This document shows, one piece after another, positions 1 through 6,701 of a stretch of DNA of 13,223 nucleotides. A model generated the notes under the pieces. It did not search any database and was not told the DNA's origin. It saw only the letters and a program-made list of their open reading frames with translations. The DNA is from Candidatus Ulvibacter alkanivorans (GTDB lineage: Bacteria > Bacteroidota > Bacteroidia > Flavobacteriales > Flavobacteriaceae). The translations under genes and the position numbers were made by a program. Positions within the stretch are counted from its first letter, which is position 1. Every line of letters starts with the position of its first letter. Location of the stretch: positions 1 to 13,223 of the forward strand of contig NZ_QOLC01000043.1 in assembly GCF_003333325.1 (NCBI RefSeq). Direction: 5' to 3'.

Positions 1-552
1 ACAGTAAAACTTTTAATGGTAATAGGAATATTAGGAACATTCGTTGGTTGCAAATCAACTTTCAATGCAAGTGAAACTATGCAGGTTGAAGAAAATAGAA
101 ATGCTGTTTATGAAGAAATCATTTCAAACCCTGTTCAGTTTGCTGCATTCATAAGTGAGGCTCGAAAAAATGAAGAAGCCAAAATGATATTGATGAAATC
201 CCATATGGAACAAATGGAATCAGGTAATATGAAAATGATGATGCAGAAAAACCCTGAGATGAAAGAAAAAATGCAATCCCATATGCAAAAGATGATGGAT
301 GAAAACCCAGAAATGAAGGTGAAGATGCAAGAGAAGATGCTTAACAAAATGATGCAGAGCGAAAAAGGGAGAAAAATGCTTATGGAAAAAATCCACGGTA
401 ATGATGAAATGAAAAAAGAGATGAAAAAAAGAATGTCACAAATGATGGATGAGAACCCCGAAATGATGAAAGAAATGATGCAGAAGATGATGGAAAAAAA
501 TCCAGAAATGATGCAGAAAATGAAAGAAAAGATGAAGAATAAAGGGCAGTAA
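1..552 (+). CDS. Methionine-rich lipoprotein, 5'-truncated by window edge
   Basis: The frame is open to base 1 and reads TVKLLMVIGILG before a lipobox ending at FVGC, so the true start probably lies a few codons upstream; the ATG at base 16 is internal to the signal peptide. From the ATG at 16, the lipobox Cys is residue 12, the only Cys in the protein. Residues 57-178 contain 35 methionines in a Lys/Glu-rich, probably helical stretch. The unit NPEM appears four times (residues 79-82, 97-100, 147-150, 162-165), usually followed by MxxM or KxKM spacing, which suggests internal duplication. Periplasmic Met-rich MxxM segments in other proteins bind Cu(I) or Ag(I), so a metal-buffering role is inferred from composition and neighbours. 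I recognise no named family. It could instead be a low-complexity coiled coil without a metal role. Confidence 0.85.
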   Translation, partial: TVKLLMVIGILGTFVGCKSTFNASETMQVEENRNAVYEEIISNPVQFAAFISEARKNEEAKMILMKSHMEQMESGNMKMMMQKNPEMKEKMQSHMQKMMDENPEMKVKMQEKMLNKMMQSEKGRKMLMEKIHGNDEMKKEMKKRMSQMMDENPEMMKEMMQKMMEKNPEMMQKMKEKMKNKGQ

Positions 553-610
553 ATTCCCGAAATCTATTGGCAATGAGAACAGTTTATTTAACAATTAAAA
601 AGATATAGTT

Positions 611-802
611 ATGATGATGTGGTGGTGGATACTAATACCGATTATTTTGATTTTGGCCATATTCCTGTTTAGAGGAAGAAGTCTGCGAAGCTCTAAAAGC
701 AAGGAAAATCCTATGGATATCCTCGACAACCGTTTCGCAAAGGGCGAAATATCAAAAGATGAATACAAAGAACAAAAACGATCGATTAATTCTAAAAACT
801 AA
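611..802 (+). CDS. SHOCT-domain small membrane protein
   Basis: A 63-residue protein. It begins MMMWWW and continues as one hydrophobic helix (about residues 4-20), followed by a basic stretch (RGRSLRSSKSK). The tail at residues 35-57 has the SHOCT pattern: MDILDNRFAKGEISKDEYKE matches the family's hydrophobic-L-x-x-R-[FY]-A-x-G-E-I-[ST]-x-[ED]-E-[FY] signature. SHOCT modules are short helical C-terminal oligomerisation elements with no known catalysis, and free-standing TM-SHOCT peptides are common in bacteria. Its stop codon is one base before the start of the first DUF302 gene, so the two are probably translated together. Its specific role is unknown. Confidence 0.88.
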   Translation: MMMWWWILIPIILILAIFLFRGRSLRSSKSKENPMDILDNRFAKGEISKDEYKEQKRSINSKN

Positions 803-803
803 G

Positions 804-1196
804 ATGATGAACTATTATTTCAATAAAACCCTGAATGAGGACTTTGACAAAGTAATGGAAAAGGTTACTGAGGAACTGAAAAAAGAAGGTTTCGGAATAC
901 TAACAGAAATCAATGTAAATGAAACGCTAAAGAAGAAACTTGATGTTGATTTCAGAAGATATCAAATCTTAGGTGCTTGCAATCCACCATTTGCTCATAA
1001 GGCTCTAGAAGCAGAAGATAAAATAGGTACGATGTTGCCTTGCAATGTTATAGTTCAACAAAAAAATGAAACTACAGTAGAGGTAGCGGCAATTAATCCG
1101 CTAGCATCGATGCAGGCAGTTGAGAATGAAAAATTAAATGATGTTGCCAATGAAATTACAGAGAGGCTCAAAAATGTTGTCAACCGATTGAAATAA
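804..1196 (+). CDS. DUF302 domain protein (classical copy)
   Basis: A 130-residue protein with no signal peptide. I place the start at ATG 804, one base after the SHOCT stop. An in-frame ATG at 759 would overlap the SHOCT gene by 44 bases and add a polar stretch not expected of the family. The DUF302 core is clear: an amphipathic helix (DFDKVMEKVTEELKKEGFG), the strand ILTEINV, then ACNPPFAHKAL with Cys59 and MLPCNVIV with Cys80. DUF302 proteins are small alpha/beta proteins of unknown biochemistry, often found near metal or redox genes. A cytosolic metal- or thiol-binding role through the two Cys is inference. A second, divergent copy starts eight bases downstream. Confidence 0.9.
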   Translation: MMNYYFNKTLNEDFDKVMEKVTEELKKEGFGILTEINVNETLKKKLDVDFRRYQILGACNPPFAHKALEAEDKIGTMLPCNVIVQQKNETTVEVAAINPLASMQAVENEKLNDVANEITERLKNVVNRLK

Positions 1197-1204
1197 AATA
1201 TAGT

Positions 1205-1678
1205 ATGGAAAATAGCGAGGACAAAAAACAAAGATTGCATAGTCAGAATTATACTGAGAGCCGAAACACATCTTACAGTATTGTTAGACGCTACGGTTCC
1301 ATAACTTTTGATGAGGCACTAACACAGTTAAGAAATGTTTTAAAAGATAAAGGATTTGACATCATCGGAGAAATGGATGTTACGGACTATCTGAAGGACT
1401 ATGACATCGATATGTCTCACCTAATAATTATGATGGTTTGTCATAAAGAAACGGCTGCCAACTTACTGTCCAACGATATCCAAATGACCTCACTCGTGCC
1501 TTGTAAAATTAGCATCAAAGCAATCGAAGATGCTTCTTTAATCGAGGTTTCTATCGAAGACGTTGAGACAACTTGGGGCATCTCTGACAAATCTGAAATA
1601 GAAGAAATAGCAAAAAGCGTAGGACAAGATTTAAAAGAAATATTAGACCATTTAGGCCCAAAACATTTTAAACTATAG
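1205..1678 (+). CDS. DUF302 domain protein (divergent second copy)
   Basis: A 157-residue protein and a paralogue of the preceding gene. It has a charged N-terminal extension of about 25 residues (MENSEDKKQRLHSQNYTESR). The domain follows: SITFDEALTQLRNVLKDKGF, then IIGEMDVTDYLKDYDIDM, then a Cys at residue 79 (MVCHKETAANLL) and one at residue 100 (LVPCKISI). The Cys-Cys spacing of 21 equals that of the first copy although the residues between differ strongly; the AxNPPFA loop is replaced by HKETAAN. This suggests old duplication with retention of the Cys pair. No signal peptide is visible, so a cytosolic location is expected. The DUF302 assignment is good; the function is unknown. Confidence 0.82.
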   Translation: MENSEDKKQRLHSQNYTESRNTSYSIVRRYGSITFDEALTQLRNVLKDKGFDIIGEMDVTDYLKDYDIDMSHLIIMMVCHKETAANLLSNDIQMTSLVPCKISIKAIEDASLIEVSIEDVETTWGISDKSEIEEIAKSVGQDLKEILDHLGPKHFKL

Positions 1679-1701
1679 AATAATAATTTAATTCAAAAAC
1701 A

Positions 1702-2238
1702 ATGAAAACACTATTAAAAACTTCAATTCTAACCCTTGCATTCATTGCAATTGTAAGCTGCAAGGAAAAACAAACCGTAGAAATTAACACCCCTGAAGAG
1801 GTGAAGGCGGCCAAGAAAAAAACCGCAGATATCGCAGACCAAGGTTTTATTGACGGAATGACGGGAAAAGTATGGCATAATTATCTTGAAATCAAAATGG
1901 CACTTGTAAGAGACGATGCAGAAAGGGCAAGATCCATAAGTAAAGATATGGCTGCCTCTTTTGAAGAGGAAAGGATGGAGCTGAAAAACTTAGCACAAGA
2001 TATGGCCAATACCGATGACATTGAAGCCCTGAGAGAATTGTTCGCACAATTTACCGAAAAGGCTGGGCCAATGTTTGAAGATGCACTATCTGAAGGAACC
2101 ATATACAAAAAATTCTGCCCAATGGCATTTAACAATGAAGGTGCCTATTGGTATGCCGATGTTAAAGAAATAACCAATCCCTATTTCGGCGATAAAATGT
2201 TGAAATGTGGGTCGGTAAAGAAAACTATTAATAAATAA
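1702..2238 (+). CDS. DUF3347 lipoprotein (copy 1, divergent)
   Basis: A 178-residue lipoprotein with a signal peptide ending in the lipobox IVSC (Cys20). The mature part is helical and ends with the DUF3347 signature: FCPM (Cys139, Met141), a GAYW stretch, then NPYFGDKMLKCG (Met166, Cys169). Family members are periplasmic or outer-membrane-anchored proteins, often beside or fused to CusB-type adaptors in Bacteroidota. The paired Cys/Met positions look like a soft-metal site, but that is inference. It lacks the His/Met-rich linker of copies 2 and 3 and differs from them through the central region (RDDAERARSISKDM). It follows the second DUF302 gene by 23 bases, and the next gene starts 17 bases later, which suggests one operon. 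Confidence 0.88.
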   Translation: MKTLLKTSILTLAFIAIVSCKEKQTVEINTPEEVKAAKKKTADIADQGFIDGMTGKVWHNYLEIKMALVRDDAERARSISKDMAASFEEERMELKNLAQDMANTDDIEALRELFAQFTEKAGPMFEDALSEGTIYKKFCPMAFNNEGAYWYADVKEITNPYFGDKMLKCGSVKKTINK

Positions 2239-2255
2239 CCCTTAAATAAACAAAG

Positions 2256-2870
2256 ATGAAAATGATTAGACGAAAATTAATTATACCCATAATCGCATTA
2301 GCTTTAGTTAGTGTTACTGCTTGTAAAGACGGAAATAAAAATGAACCGGCAGCACCAATGAGCAACGAGATGCATCAAGAAAAACCAAATCACAATAATA
2401 GTGATGGTCATCACAATGGTGAAGATATGGAGATGGCAATGAACGGAGACGGTAATGCACAAGCGATTCTTAATGACTATTTCAATTTAAAGAATGCCTT
2501 AGTGGCAGACGATAATGGCAAGGCCAAAGAACTTGGGGCAATCCTCGCAACATCCTTAGGAAATTTTGACGCTTCACAATATACCGATGCCCAGCAATCC
2601 GAATTAAAGGATATTGTTGTGGATGCAGTTGAACACGCAGAACACATTTCAGAAAGTGATATAGCACATCAGCGAGAGCACTTTAAAGTTTTAAGTAAAG
2701 ATTTAATAGATATGGTTGCTATAACAGGAACAGAGATGAAACTATATGAGCAGTTTTGCCCTATGTATGATGGCGGTACGGCGTGGTTAAGTACTAAAGA
2801 GGAAGTGCGTAATCCCTACTACGGTAGCAAAATGTTAACCTGTGGCAAAGTGCAGCGAGAAATCAACTAA
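2256..2870 (+). CDS. DUF3347 lipoprotein (copy 2) with His/Met-rich linker
   Basis: A 204-residue lipoprotein with lipobox VTAC (Cys23). Residues about 34-65 form a low-complexity linker rich in His, Met, Asn and Asp ([18 protein letters not shown]), a plausible metal-capture segment. The DUF3347 domain covers about 68-203: [16 protein letters not shown], then [19 protein letters not shown] (Cys168, Met170), and [12 protein letters not shown] (Met193, Cys196). An alternative start at the ATG two codons later (2262) changes only the signal peptide tip. It is the close paralogue of the gene at 3343, from which it is separated only by a haem-protein gene that begins on the base after its stop. 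A periplasmic copper/silver buffering role is inferred from motifs and context. Confidence 0.9.
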   Translation: MKMIRRKLIIPIIALALVSVTACKDGNKNEPAAPMSNEMHQEKPNHNNSDGHHNGEDMEMAMNGDGNAQAILNDYFNLKNALVADDNGKAKELGAILATSLGNFDASQYTDAQQSELKDIVVDAVEHAEHISESDIAHQREHFKVLSKDLIDMVAITGTEMKLYEQFCPMYDGGTAWLSTKEEVRNPYYGSKMLTCGKVQREIN

Positions 2871-3323
2871 ATGAAAATAGTAAAAATCATAGCGATTGTT
2901 TTATTGGTGGTGTTTGTAGGTATTCAATTTATACCATCATCTCGTAACCAAAGTGATTCTGTACCCGAAACTGATTTTATGTTGGTTAATGATGTTCCAG
3001 AGAACATTCAAAACAAGTTACAGGTATCCTGCTATGATTGTCACAGTAATAATACGCAATACCCGTGGTATAACAAAGTTCAGCCTGTTGCTTGGTTTTT
3101 GGAAGACCATATTAAAGAAGGCAAGGCCGAACTGAATTTCAACGAATGGGATTCACTATCAACCCGAAGAAAGACCAGTAAGCTAAGGTCTATCATTAAA
3201 CAGATTGAAAATGGCGAAATGCCTTTAGATTCTTATACGTTCATTCATAGAGACGCAAAGTTTTCAGAAGCAGAGGCAGAAGAAATAATTAATTGGGTAA
3301 CACAATTAAAAAATAGTTTATAA
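2871..3323 (+). CDS. Haem-binding domain (CxxCH) membrane-anchored protein
   Basis: A 150-residue protein that starts on the base directly after the preceding stop, so translational coupling is likely. An N-terminal helix (about 4-20) anchors or exports it. A single c-type haem site follows: CYDCH at 54-58, with Cys54 and Cys57 as thioether ligands and His58 as proximal ligand. The context (SNNTQYPWYNKVQPVAWFLE, then DHIKEGKAELNFNEW) is that of the Bacteroidota Haem_bd family (PF14376). Met117 in GEMPL is the candidate distal ligand, as MP motifs are in short cytochromes. The likely role is periplasmic electron transfer or sensing. Its position between two DUF3347 paralogues links it to metal handling, possibly redox cycling of copper, which is inference. 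Confidence 0.9.
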   Translation: MKIVKIIAIVLLVVFVGIQFIPSSRNQSDSVPETDFMLVNDVPENIQNKLQVSCYDCHSNNTQYPWYNKVQPVAWFLEDHIKEGKAELNFNEWDSLSTRRKTSKLRSIIKQIENGEMPLDSYTFIHRDAKFSEAEAEEIINWVTQLKNSL

Positions 3324-3342
3324 ATAATTAAAAAATAAAAAG

Positions 3343-3894
3343 ATGAAAAAGTTAAAAATGAGTATAGCCACTATGTTATTGTTGGCAGTTTCTTTTATCA
3401 ATGCTCAGGAAAAGGAAAAAATGAAGATGGACCATAAAATGGACCACGGTAAAATGATGGATATGAACAGTGATGCAAAAGCAGAAGCAATTTTAAATGA
3501 TTACTTCAGTCTAAAGAATGCCTTGGTGGCAGACGATAGCAAAAAGGCAGCCCAAGAAGGCACAAAATTGGTAGCTTCTCTTAAAGCCTTTGATACCAGT
3601 AGCTATACCAAAGAACAACAAGAAGAATTGGCCGATATTATAGAAGATGCTACAGAACACGCAGAACATATTGCTGAAAGTGCTATTGACCATCAAAGAG
3701 AGCATTTTAAAACATTGAGCAAAGATATAACGGATATGGTGGCGATTACAGGAACAAAGAACACACTGTACCAACAATTTTGCCCTATGTACGATAAGGG
3801 TAGTGCTTGGTTAAGTACAGACAACGAGATAAGAAACCCATATTACGGCAGTAGAATGCTTAAATGCGGCAAAGTACAAAAGACTATTCAGTAG
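3343..3894 (+). CDS. DUF3347 secreted protein (copy 3) with Met/His/Asp-rich linker
   Basis: A 183-residue protein with a cleavable signal peptide ending near INAQ (cleavage after Ala21). It has no lipobox, unlike copies 1 and 2, so it should be soluble in the periplasm. Residues 23-42 form a linker with [15 protein letters not shown], dense in Met, His and Asp. The DUF3347 domain runs from about 46 to 182 and shares about two thirds of its residues by eye with copy 2, including TEHAEHI, HQREHF, FCPM (Cys147, Met149) and [12 protein letters not shown] (Met172, Cys175). The difference in localisation (soluble against lipid-anchored) could divide labour between a diffusing carrier and an anchored sink; this is inference. 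It is the last gene before the non-coding interval. Confidence 0.9.
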   Translation: MKKLKMSIATMLLLAVSFINAQEKEKMKMDHKMDHGKMMDMNSDAKAEAILNDYFSLKNALVADDSKKAAQEGTKLVASLKAFDTSSYTKEQQEELADIIEDATEHAEHIAESAIDHQREHFKTLSKDITDMVAITGTKNTLYQQFCPMYDKGSAWLSTDNEIRNPYYGSRMLKCGKVQKTIQ

Positions 3895-3992
3895 ATAATC
3901 CCTTCCCTAAGCATTTTTTGTTGTTCTGGTTTATTAGTTAACGGAATACATAAAATGTCCGGAATATCTTGAGTAGTCATTAAGTCCTGTCG

Positions 3993-4035
3993 TGGGAAGG
4001 AAAAATAGATGATGGTTAGTGTTAGTTTCTTCCCA
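3993..4035 (+). repeat. Stem-loop A
   Basis: The left arm TGGGAAGGAA (3993-4002) pairs with the right arm TTTCTTCCCA (4026-4035), giving 10 pairs including one G-T (G-U in RNA) wobble. The 23-base loop contains the TGGTTAGTGTTAG motif. The element starts five bases after a TTAAGTCCT direct repeat and is followed three bases later by TCAGGCA. Confidence 0.6.
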
Positions 4036-4060
4036 GGTCAGGCAAAAATTTAAGTCCTAA

Positions 4061-4111
4061 TAAGAGAGAGGGTTCATACTGTTTGGTTGGTTAATGAAAC
4101 CCTTTCTCTTA
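4061..4111 (+). repeat. Stem-loop B
   Basis: The left arm TAAGAGAGAGGGTT (4061-4074) pairs with the right arm AACCCTTTCTCTTA (4098-4111), 14 pairs with one wobble. Three more pairs (CAT with ATG) extend it past a one-base bulge. The loop carries TGGTTGGTTA. It sits two bases after the second TTAAGTCCT copy, and an AGGCA tail follows. This is the best stem of the set. Confidence 0.65.
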
Positions 4112-4171
4112 ATTAGGCACAACAGATTTTGTGAAATAGAAAAGTTGATTTGGTTAGTAGCAGCCTGCACA

Positions 4172-4215
4172 AGGGAGAGGGATTAAACCCTTAAAATAAT
4201 AACATCTCTCTTCCT
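4172..4215 (+). repeat. Stem-loop C
   Basis: The left arm AGGGAGAGGGA (4172-4182) pairs with the right arm TCTCTCTTCCT (4205-4215) over 11 positions, two of them wobbles. The loop (TTAAACCC...) lacks the TGGTT motif, which lies upstream at 4151-4160. The right flank ATGTCAGGCAATTT resembles the flank of stem-loop A (AGGTCAGGCAAAAATTT). Confidence 0.5.
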
Positions 4216-4261
4216 ATGTCAGGCAATTTAAAACTTTTGAAAAAGAGAAGTTTAGTGAAGA

Positions 4262-4335
4262 GTACTTGGTTTTGGGAGGTGAACATTTGAAATGGTTGAT
4301 TGGTTAATACCAGTTCGCCTCTCATTATCAAGTAT
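4262..4335 (+). repeat. Stem-loop D (long, two-part stem)
   Basis: The inner stem GGGAGGTGAAC (4274-4284) pairs with GTTCGCCTCTC (4313-4323), 11 pairs with two wobbles. An outer stem GTACTTG (4262-4268) pairs with CAAGTAT (4329-4335), separated by a nearly symmetrical internal loop of five bases each side. The apical loop contains TGGTTGATTGGTTAAT. A structure of this length ending 50 bases before the next start codon could act on translation or transcript stability if transcribed. Confidence 0.6.
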
Positions 4336-4384
4336 AAATTTAGGGTTTCAGCTTCATTAAAGAAAACTGAAAAATAAATAGGTA

Positions 4385-4522
4385 ATGAAAGATTGTTGCA
4401 ATACAGGTAATAGCAAAGCACAGATCAAAAACCCGTTAAAAAAGTGGTTCAATTATATCGTGTACGCTATCATAGCCAGCATAGTTCATGGGACTTTGGT
4501 ACTGCAACTAATTGGGTACTAA
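4385..4522 (+). CDS. 45-residue Cys-Cys single-helix membrane peptide
   Basis: A short frame from ATG 4385 to TAA 4522. It begins MKDCCNTGNSKAQ, then a basic stretch (KNPLKKW), then one hydrophobic helix from about residue 22 to the end (FNYIVYAIIASIVHGTLVLQ...). The N-terminal Cys pair at residues 4-5 followed by a basic-then-hydrophobic layout resembles small inner-membrane peptides in flavobacterial metal loci, with the Cys pair expected on the cytoplasmic face by the positive-inside rule. An A-rich leader (AAAAATAAATAGGTA) precedes the ATG, as is usual in this phylum. It ends 16 bases before the DUF2231 gene. Function is unknown; metal binding by the Cys pair, or association with the neighbouring membrane protein, is inference. 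The small size leaves some doubt that it is expressed. Confidence 0.68.
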   Translation: MKDCCNTGNSKAQIKNPLKKWFNYIVYAIIASIVHGTLVLQLIGY

Positions 4523-4538
4523 TTAAAAACCGTAAGAG

Positions 4539-5186
4539 ATGAAAACAAAACATTTTTTTTCAGCCATTTTGGTCATTGCCTTCTTAGGTAGTTTGACCAA
4601 AACCTTTGCCTTAAATGAAGAACGAAATAGCCTTGATGCAACTGAATTATCGGCCAGCATAGCATCAGCTGTACAATCAGATTCCGTAAAAGCAGATTTT
4701 GATGCGTTTCCCAACCTACACCCTTTGGTCGTACATTTTCCCATTGTACTATTGCTGTTAGCGGTGGTTTTACAATTGATACAGTTGTTTACCTTGAACC
4801 GGACAATGGACTGGGTTATTCTCTTAATGGTAGGGTCTGGGTTTATTGGGGCTTATGTCGCTGGAACATTTGTGCACCCGCATACAGAAGGACTTACCGA
4901 AATGGCAAAAAGCGTACTGGAACAACACGATAAATATGCCGATTGGACACTATGGTCAAGTGCCCTTGCAGCAGTTCTGAAAATAGTAAGCCTGTTTTGG
5001 GTCAAACTAAAGCGTGGTTTTGAAATAGCAGTTTTTGTAGTTATGGCCTTTTCGGCATATTCAGTTTCCGAAGCAGGACATTATGGTTCACAGTTGGTAT
5101 ATATAGAGGGAGTGGGCCCACAAGGAAATTATATTGAAACCGAAAGTGAAGAAGGTCACCAGGAAAGAGATGGGCATTCACATTAA
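4539..5186 (+). CDS. DUF2231 membrane protein with His-rich tail
   Basis: A 215-residue protein. An N-terminal signal-like helix (about 6-24) is followed by a polar segment of about 35 residues, then a DUF2231-type core with about four membrane segments (about 62-86, 90-112, 137-155, 162-176). Family-like landmarks are FPNLHPLVVHFPIVLLLLA (His61, His66), GTFVHPHTEGL (His113, His115), QHDKYADWTLWS (His130) and SEAGHYGSQLVYIEGVGPQG (His181). The tail EEGHQERDGHSH adds three His. DUF2231 proteins are poorly characterised; the conserved membrane-edge His resemble haem- or metal-ligand patterns and a redox-linked role is often suggested, but this is inference. The flavoprotein gene follows after nine bases, so co-transcription is likely. 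Confidence 0.82.
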   Translation: MKTKHFFSAILVIAFLGSLTKTFALNEERNSLDATELSASIASAVQSDSVKADFDAFPNLHPLVVHFPIVLLLLAVVLQLIQLFTLNRTMDWVILLMVGSGFIGAYVAGTFVHPHTEGLTEMAKSVLEQHDKYADWTLWSSALAAVLKIVSLFWVKLKRGFEIAVFVVMAFSAYSVSEAGHYGSQLVYIEGVGPQGNYIETESEEGHQERDGHSH

Positions 5187-5195
5187 ACAAAGATT

Positions 5196-6701
5196 ATGAG
5201 AAAAGGATTTATCATAACGAGCATCATATTGGTTTTGGCGGTAGCAACCATAATCATTATGTACCCCTTGTTGTGGTGGCTTGCATTGGTATTACTTCCT
5301 TTCTTGATTTTAGGACTAATCGATTATTTTCATAAATCAGATAACATTAGACGTACCTTTCCATTATTTGGTAGAATTACCAATTTTCTGGAAAAACAAC
5401 GACACGTTGTCCAAGAAACCGTTTTGCTTAATAGGACGGAAGGAAAGCCCTTTAACTGGATACAAAAAGAAATAGTCTATAAACGTGCTGCGAATGCTAA
5501 TAAAAGTCAACCTTTTGGTACACAAATACCGTATGATAAAGTTGGTCGTGAATGGTTTACACATTCCACCTATCCGGCAAAAGAAGTCAACGATGATTTT
5601 AGAGTAACATTTGGAAGTTCCAAATGTGATAAGCCCTATTCTGCAAGCATTCTGAATCTTGCGGGAATGAGCTATGGCTCAATAAGCAAAAATGCGACCT
5701 TAGCCCTTAATGGCGGTGCTAAAATAGCTGGTTTTGCCCAAAATACGGGTGAAGGTGGCTTTACACCCTATCATCAGGAGTATGGGGCTGATATCATATT
5801 TCAAATCGGAACCGGTTACTTCGGATGCCGTACTGAAGAAGGTAATTTCGACCCCGAAAAGTTTCAGGAAATTGCCTTGTACGAGGTGGTCAAAATGATT
5901 GAAATTAAAATCTCGCAAGGAGCTAAACCAGGATTTGGAGCTATACTGCCTGCAAAGAAAAACACAGAAGAAATCGCAAAATTCAGGGATGTTGAAAAGG
6001 GTACCGAAATACTATCGCCACCGCACCATTCAGCATTTGGAAACGATGAAGAAATGATTTCGTTTGTTGAAAAATTGAGAAAACTTTCCAATGGCAAACC
6101 AATTGGTATTAAACTATGTATTGGGCAAAAAGATGAATTTGAAAGAATGGTTCAATCTTTCGCTGAAAAGCAAAATTATCCAGACTTCATTGCCATTGAC
6201 GGTGCCGAAGGAGGTACGGGCGCTGCCCATATGGAATCACTTCATTGGGCAGGGCTGCCGATCGTTGAAGCTATTCATTTCGCAAACCGGATTCTTAAAA
6301 ATTATGACTTGCGAGATGAGATAAAATTAATGGCAGCTGGTAAAATCATTTCGGCTTTTGATATCTATAGAATGTTGGCACTCGGCGCCGATACCTGTTA
6401 TAGTGCCAGAGGAATGATGTTTGCCTTGGGGTGTGTGCAGTCCTTAAAATGCAATTTAGATACTTGTCCTACCGGCATAACCACAATGGTACCGTCGAGG
6501 GTAGCGTCATTAGTTGTGGAAGACAAGAAGAACAAAGTAGCCAATTACCATAAAAACACAATGCAAGCCTTTAAAGAGTTACTGGGTTCAATGGGACTTG
6601 AAAATAGAACGGGCGTACATAGAAAATACATTGTTAGACGTATAAACGAAACCGAAACAAAGACATATCAAGAAATTTTTATAAAACCCTCAAAAGAATG
6701 A
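5196..6701 (+). CDS. Membrane-anchored FMN-binding glutamate synthase family protein
   Basis: A 501-residue protein matching the stand-alone glutamate-synthase central domain (GltB-like FMN and 3Fe-4S barrel). Two N-terminal membrane helices (about 5-24 and 26-45) precede the domain. Landmarks: LAGMSYGSIS (154-163), NTGEGGFTPYH (183-193), IFQIGTGYFGCR (201-212), KISQGAKPGFGAILP (238-252), IDGAEGGTGAAH (334-345), AAGKI (380-384), and the cluster ligands Cys413, Cys419 and Cys424 with the CX5CX4C spacing known from GltS. It lacks the glutaminase domain and there is no small-subunit gene nearby, so true glutamate synthesis from glutamine is doubtful. These orphan proteins are widespread and their substrate is not established. 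Its stop overlaps the start of the ion channel gene (ATGA). Confidence 0.9.
   Translation: MRKGFIITSIILVLAVATIIIMYPLLWWLALVLLPFLILGLIDYFHKSDNIRRTFPLFGRITNFLEKQRHVVQETVLLNRTEGKPFNWIQKEIVYKRAANANKSQPFGTQIPYDKVGREWFTHSTYPAKEVNDDFRVTFGSSKCDKPYSASILNLAGMSYGSISKNATLALNGGAKIAGFAQNTGEGGFTPYHQEYGADIIFQIGTGYFGCRTEEGNFDPEKFQEIALYEVVKMIEIKISQGAKPGFGAILPAKKNTEEIAKFRDVEKGTEILSPPHHSAFGNDEEMISFVEKLRKLSNGKPIGIKLCIGQKDEFERMVQSFAEKQNYPDFIAIDGAEGGTGAAHMESLHWAGLPIVEAIHFANRILKNYDLRDEIKLMAAGKIISAFDIYRMLALGADTCYSARGMMFALGCVQSLKCNLDTCPTGITTMVPSRVASLVVEDKKNKVANYHKNTMQAFKELLGSMGLENRTGVHRKYIVRRINETETKTYQEIFIKPSKE

Larger units (their letters stand above)
3927..4308 (+). repeat. Dispersed TGGTT...GTTAAT motif, five degenerate copies
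   Basis: Copies: TGGTTTATTAGTTAAC (3927-3942), TGGTTAGTGTTAGT (4013-4026), TGGTTGGTTAAT (4084-4095), TGGTTAGTAG (4151-4160) and TGGTTGATTGGTTAAT (4293-4308). The first and last agree at 13 of 16 positions. Copies 2, 3 and 5 lie in the apical loops of stem-loops; copy 4 lies just upstream of one; copy 1 has only a weak CATTTT/AAAATG stem around it. Downstream of the stems a shared tail recurs a few bases after each arm: TCAGGCA (about 4038-4044), TTAGGCA (about 4113-4119), TCAGGCA (about 4219-4225) and a poorer TTAGGG (about 4340-4345). The repeated stem, loop and tail order is the reason to treat this as one repeat family. Confidence 0.55.
3895..4384. other. Non-coding interval with stem-loop repeats
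   Basis: No convincing coding frame occupies these roughly 490 bases. The reverse-strand frame at 4191-4421 (76 codons) runs through the repeats and into the small gene at 4385, and resembles nothing I know. Forward frames here are 24 codons or fewer. The interval contains four stem-loops listed separately, five copies of a TGGTT-led motif, a direct repeat TTAAGTCCT (3980-3988 and 4050-4058), and a short hairpin CACAA/TTGTG near 4119-4134. I see no clear TAnnTTTG promoter box with a well-placed TTTG. It may be a long leader for the downstream genes, a structured RNA, or a DNA-level repeat cluster. Confidence 0.7.

Noticed and set aside
135..347. Reverse-strand frame opposite the Met-rich lipoprotein
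   Set aside because: Its Ile/Phe/Ser/Cys-rich content is simply the complement of repeated ATG, GAA and AAA codons in the true gene.
759..803. Upstream start for the first DUF302 gene at ATG 759
   Set aside because: It would overlap the SHOCT gene by 44 bases and add a non-family polar leader; ATG 804 follows the SHOCT stop by one base.
3927..4308. CRISPR array or integron attC sites as an explanation for the repeats
   Set aside because: Units are too degenerate and unevenly spaced for CRISPR, and I see neither cas nor integrase genes nor the conserved attC core pairs.
4191..4421. Reverse-strand open frame of 76 codons across the repeat interval
   Set aside because: It runs through stem-loops C and D and into the start of the forward 45-residue gene; it has no recognisable domain and all credible genes are on the other strand.
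4491..4498. GGACTTTG as a -7 promoter box ahead of the DUF2231 gene
   Set aside because: It lacks the leading TA, has no TTTG at the right distance, and lies inside the small gene at 4385-4522.
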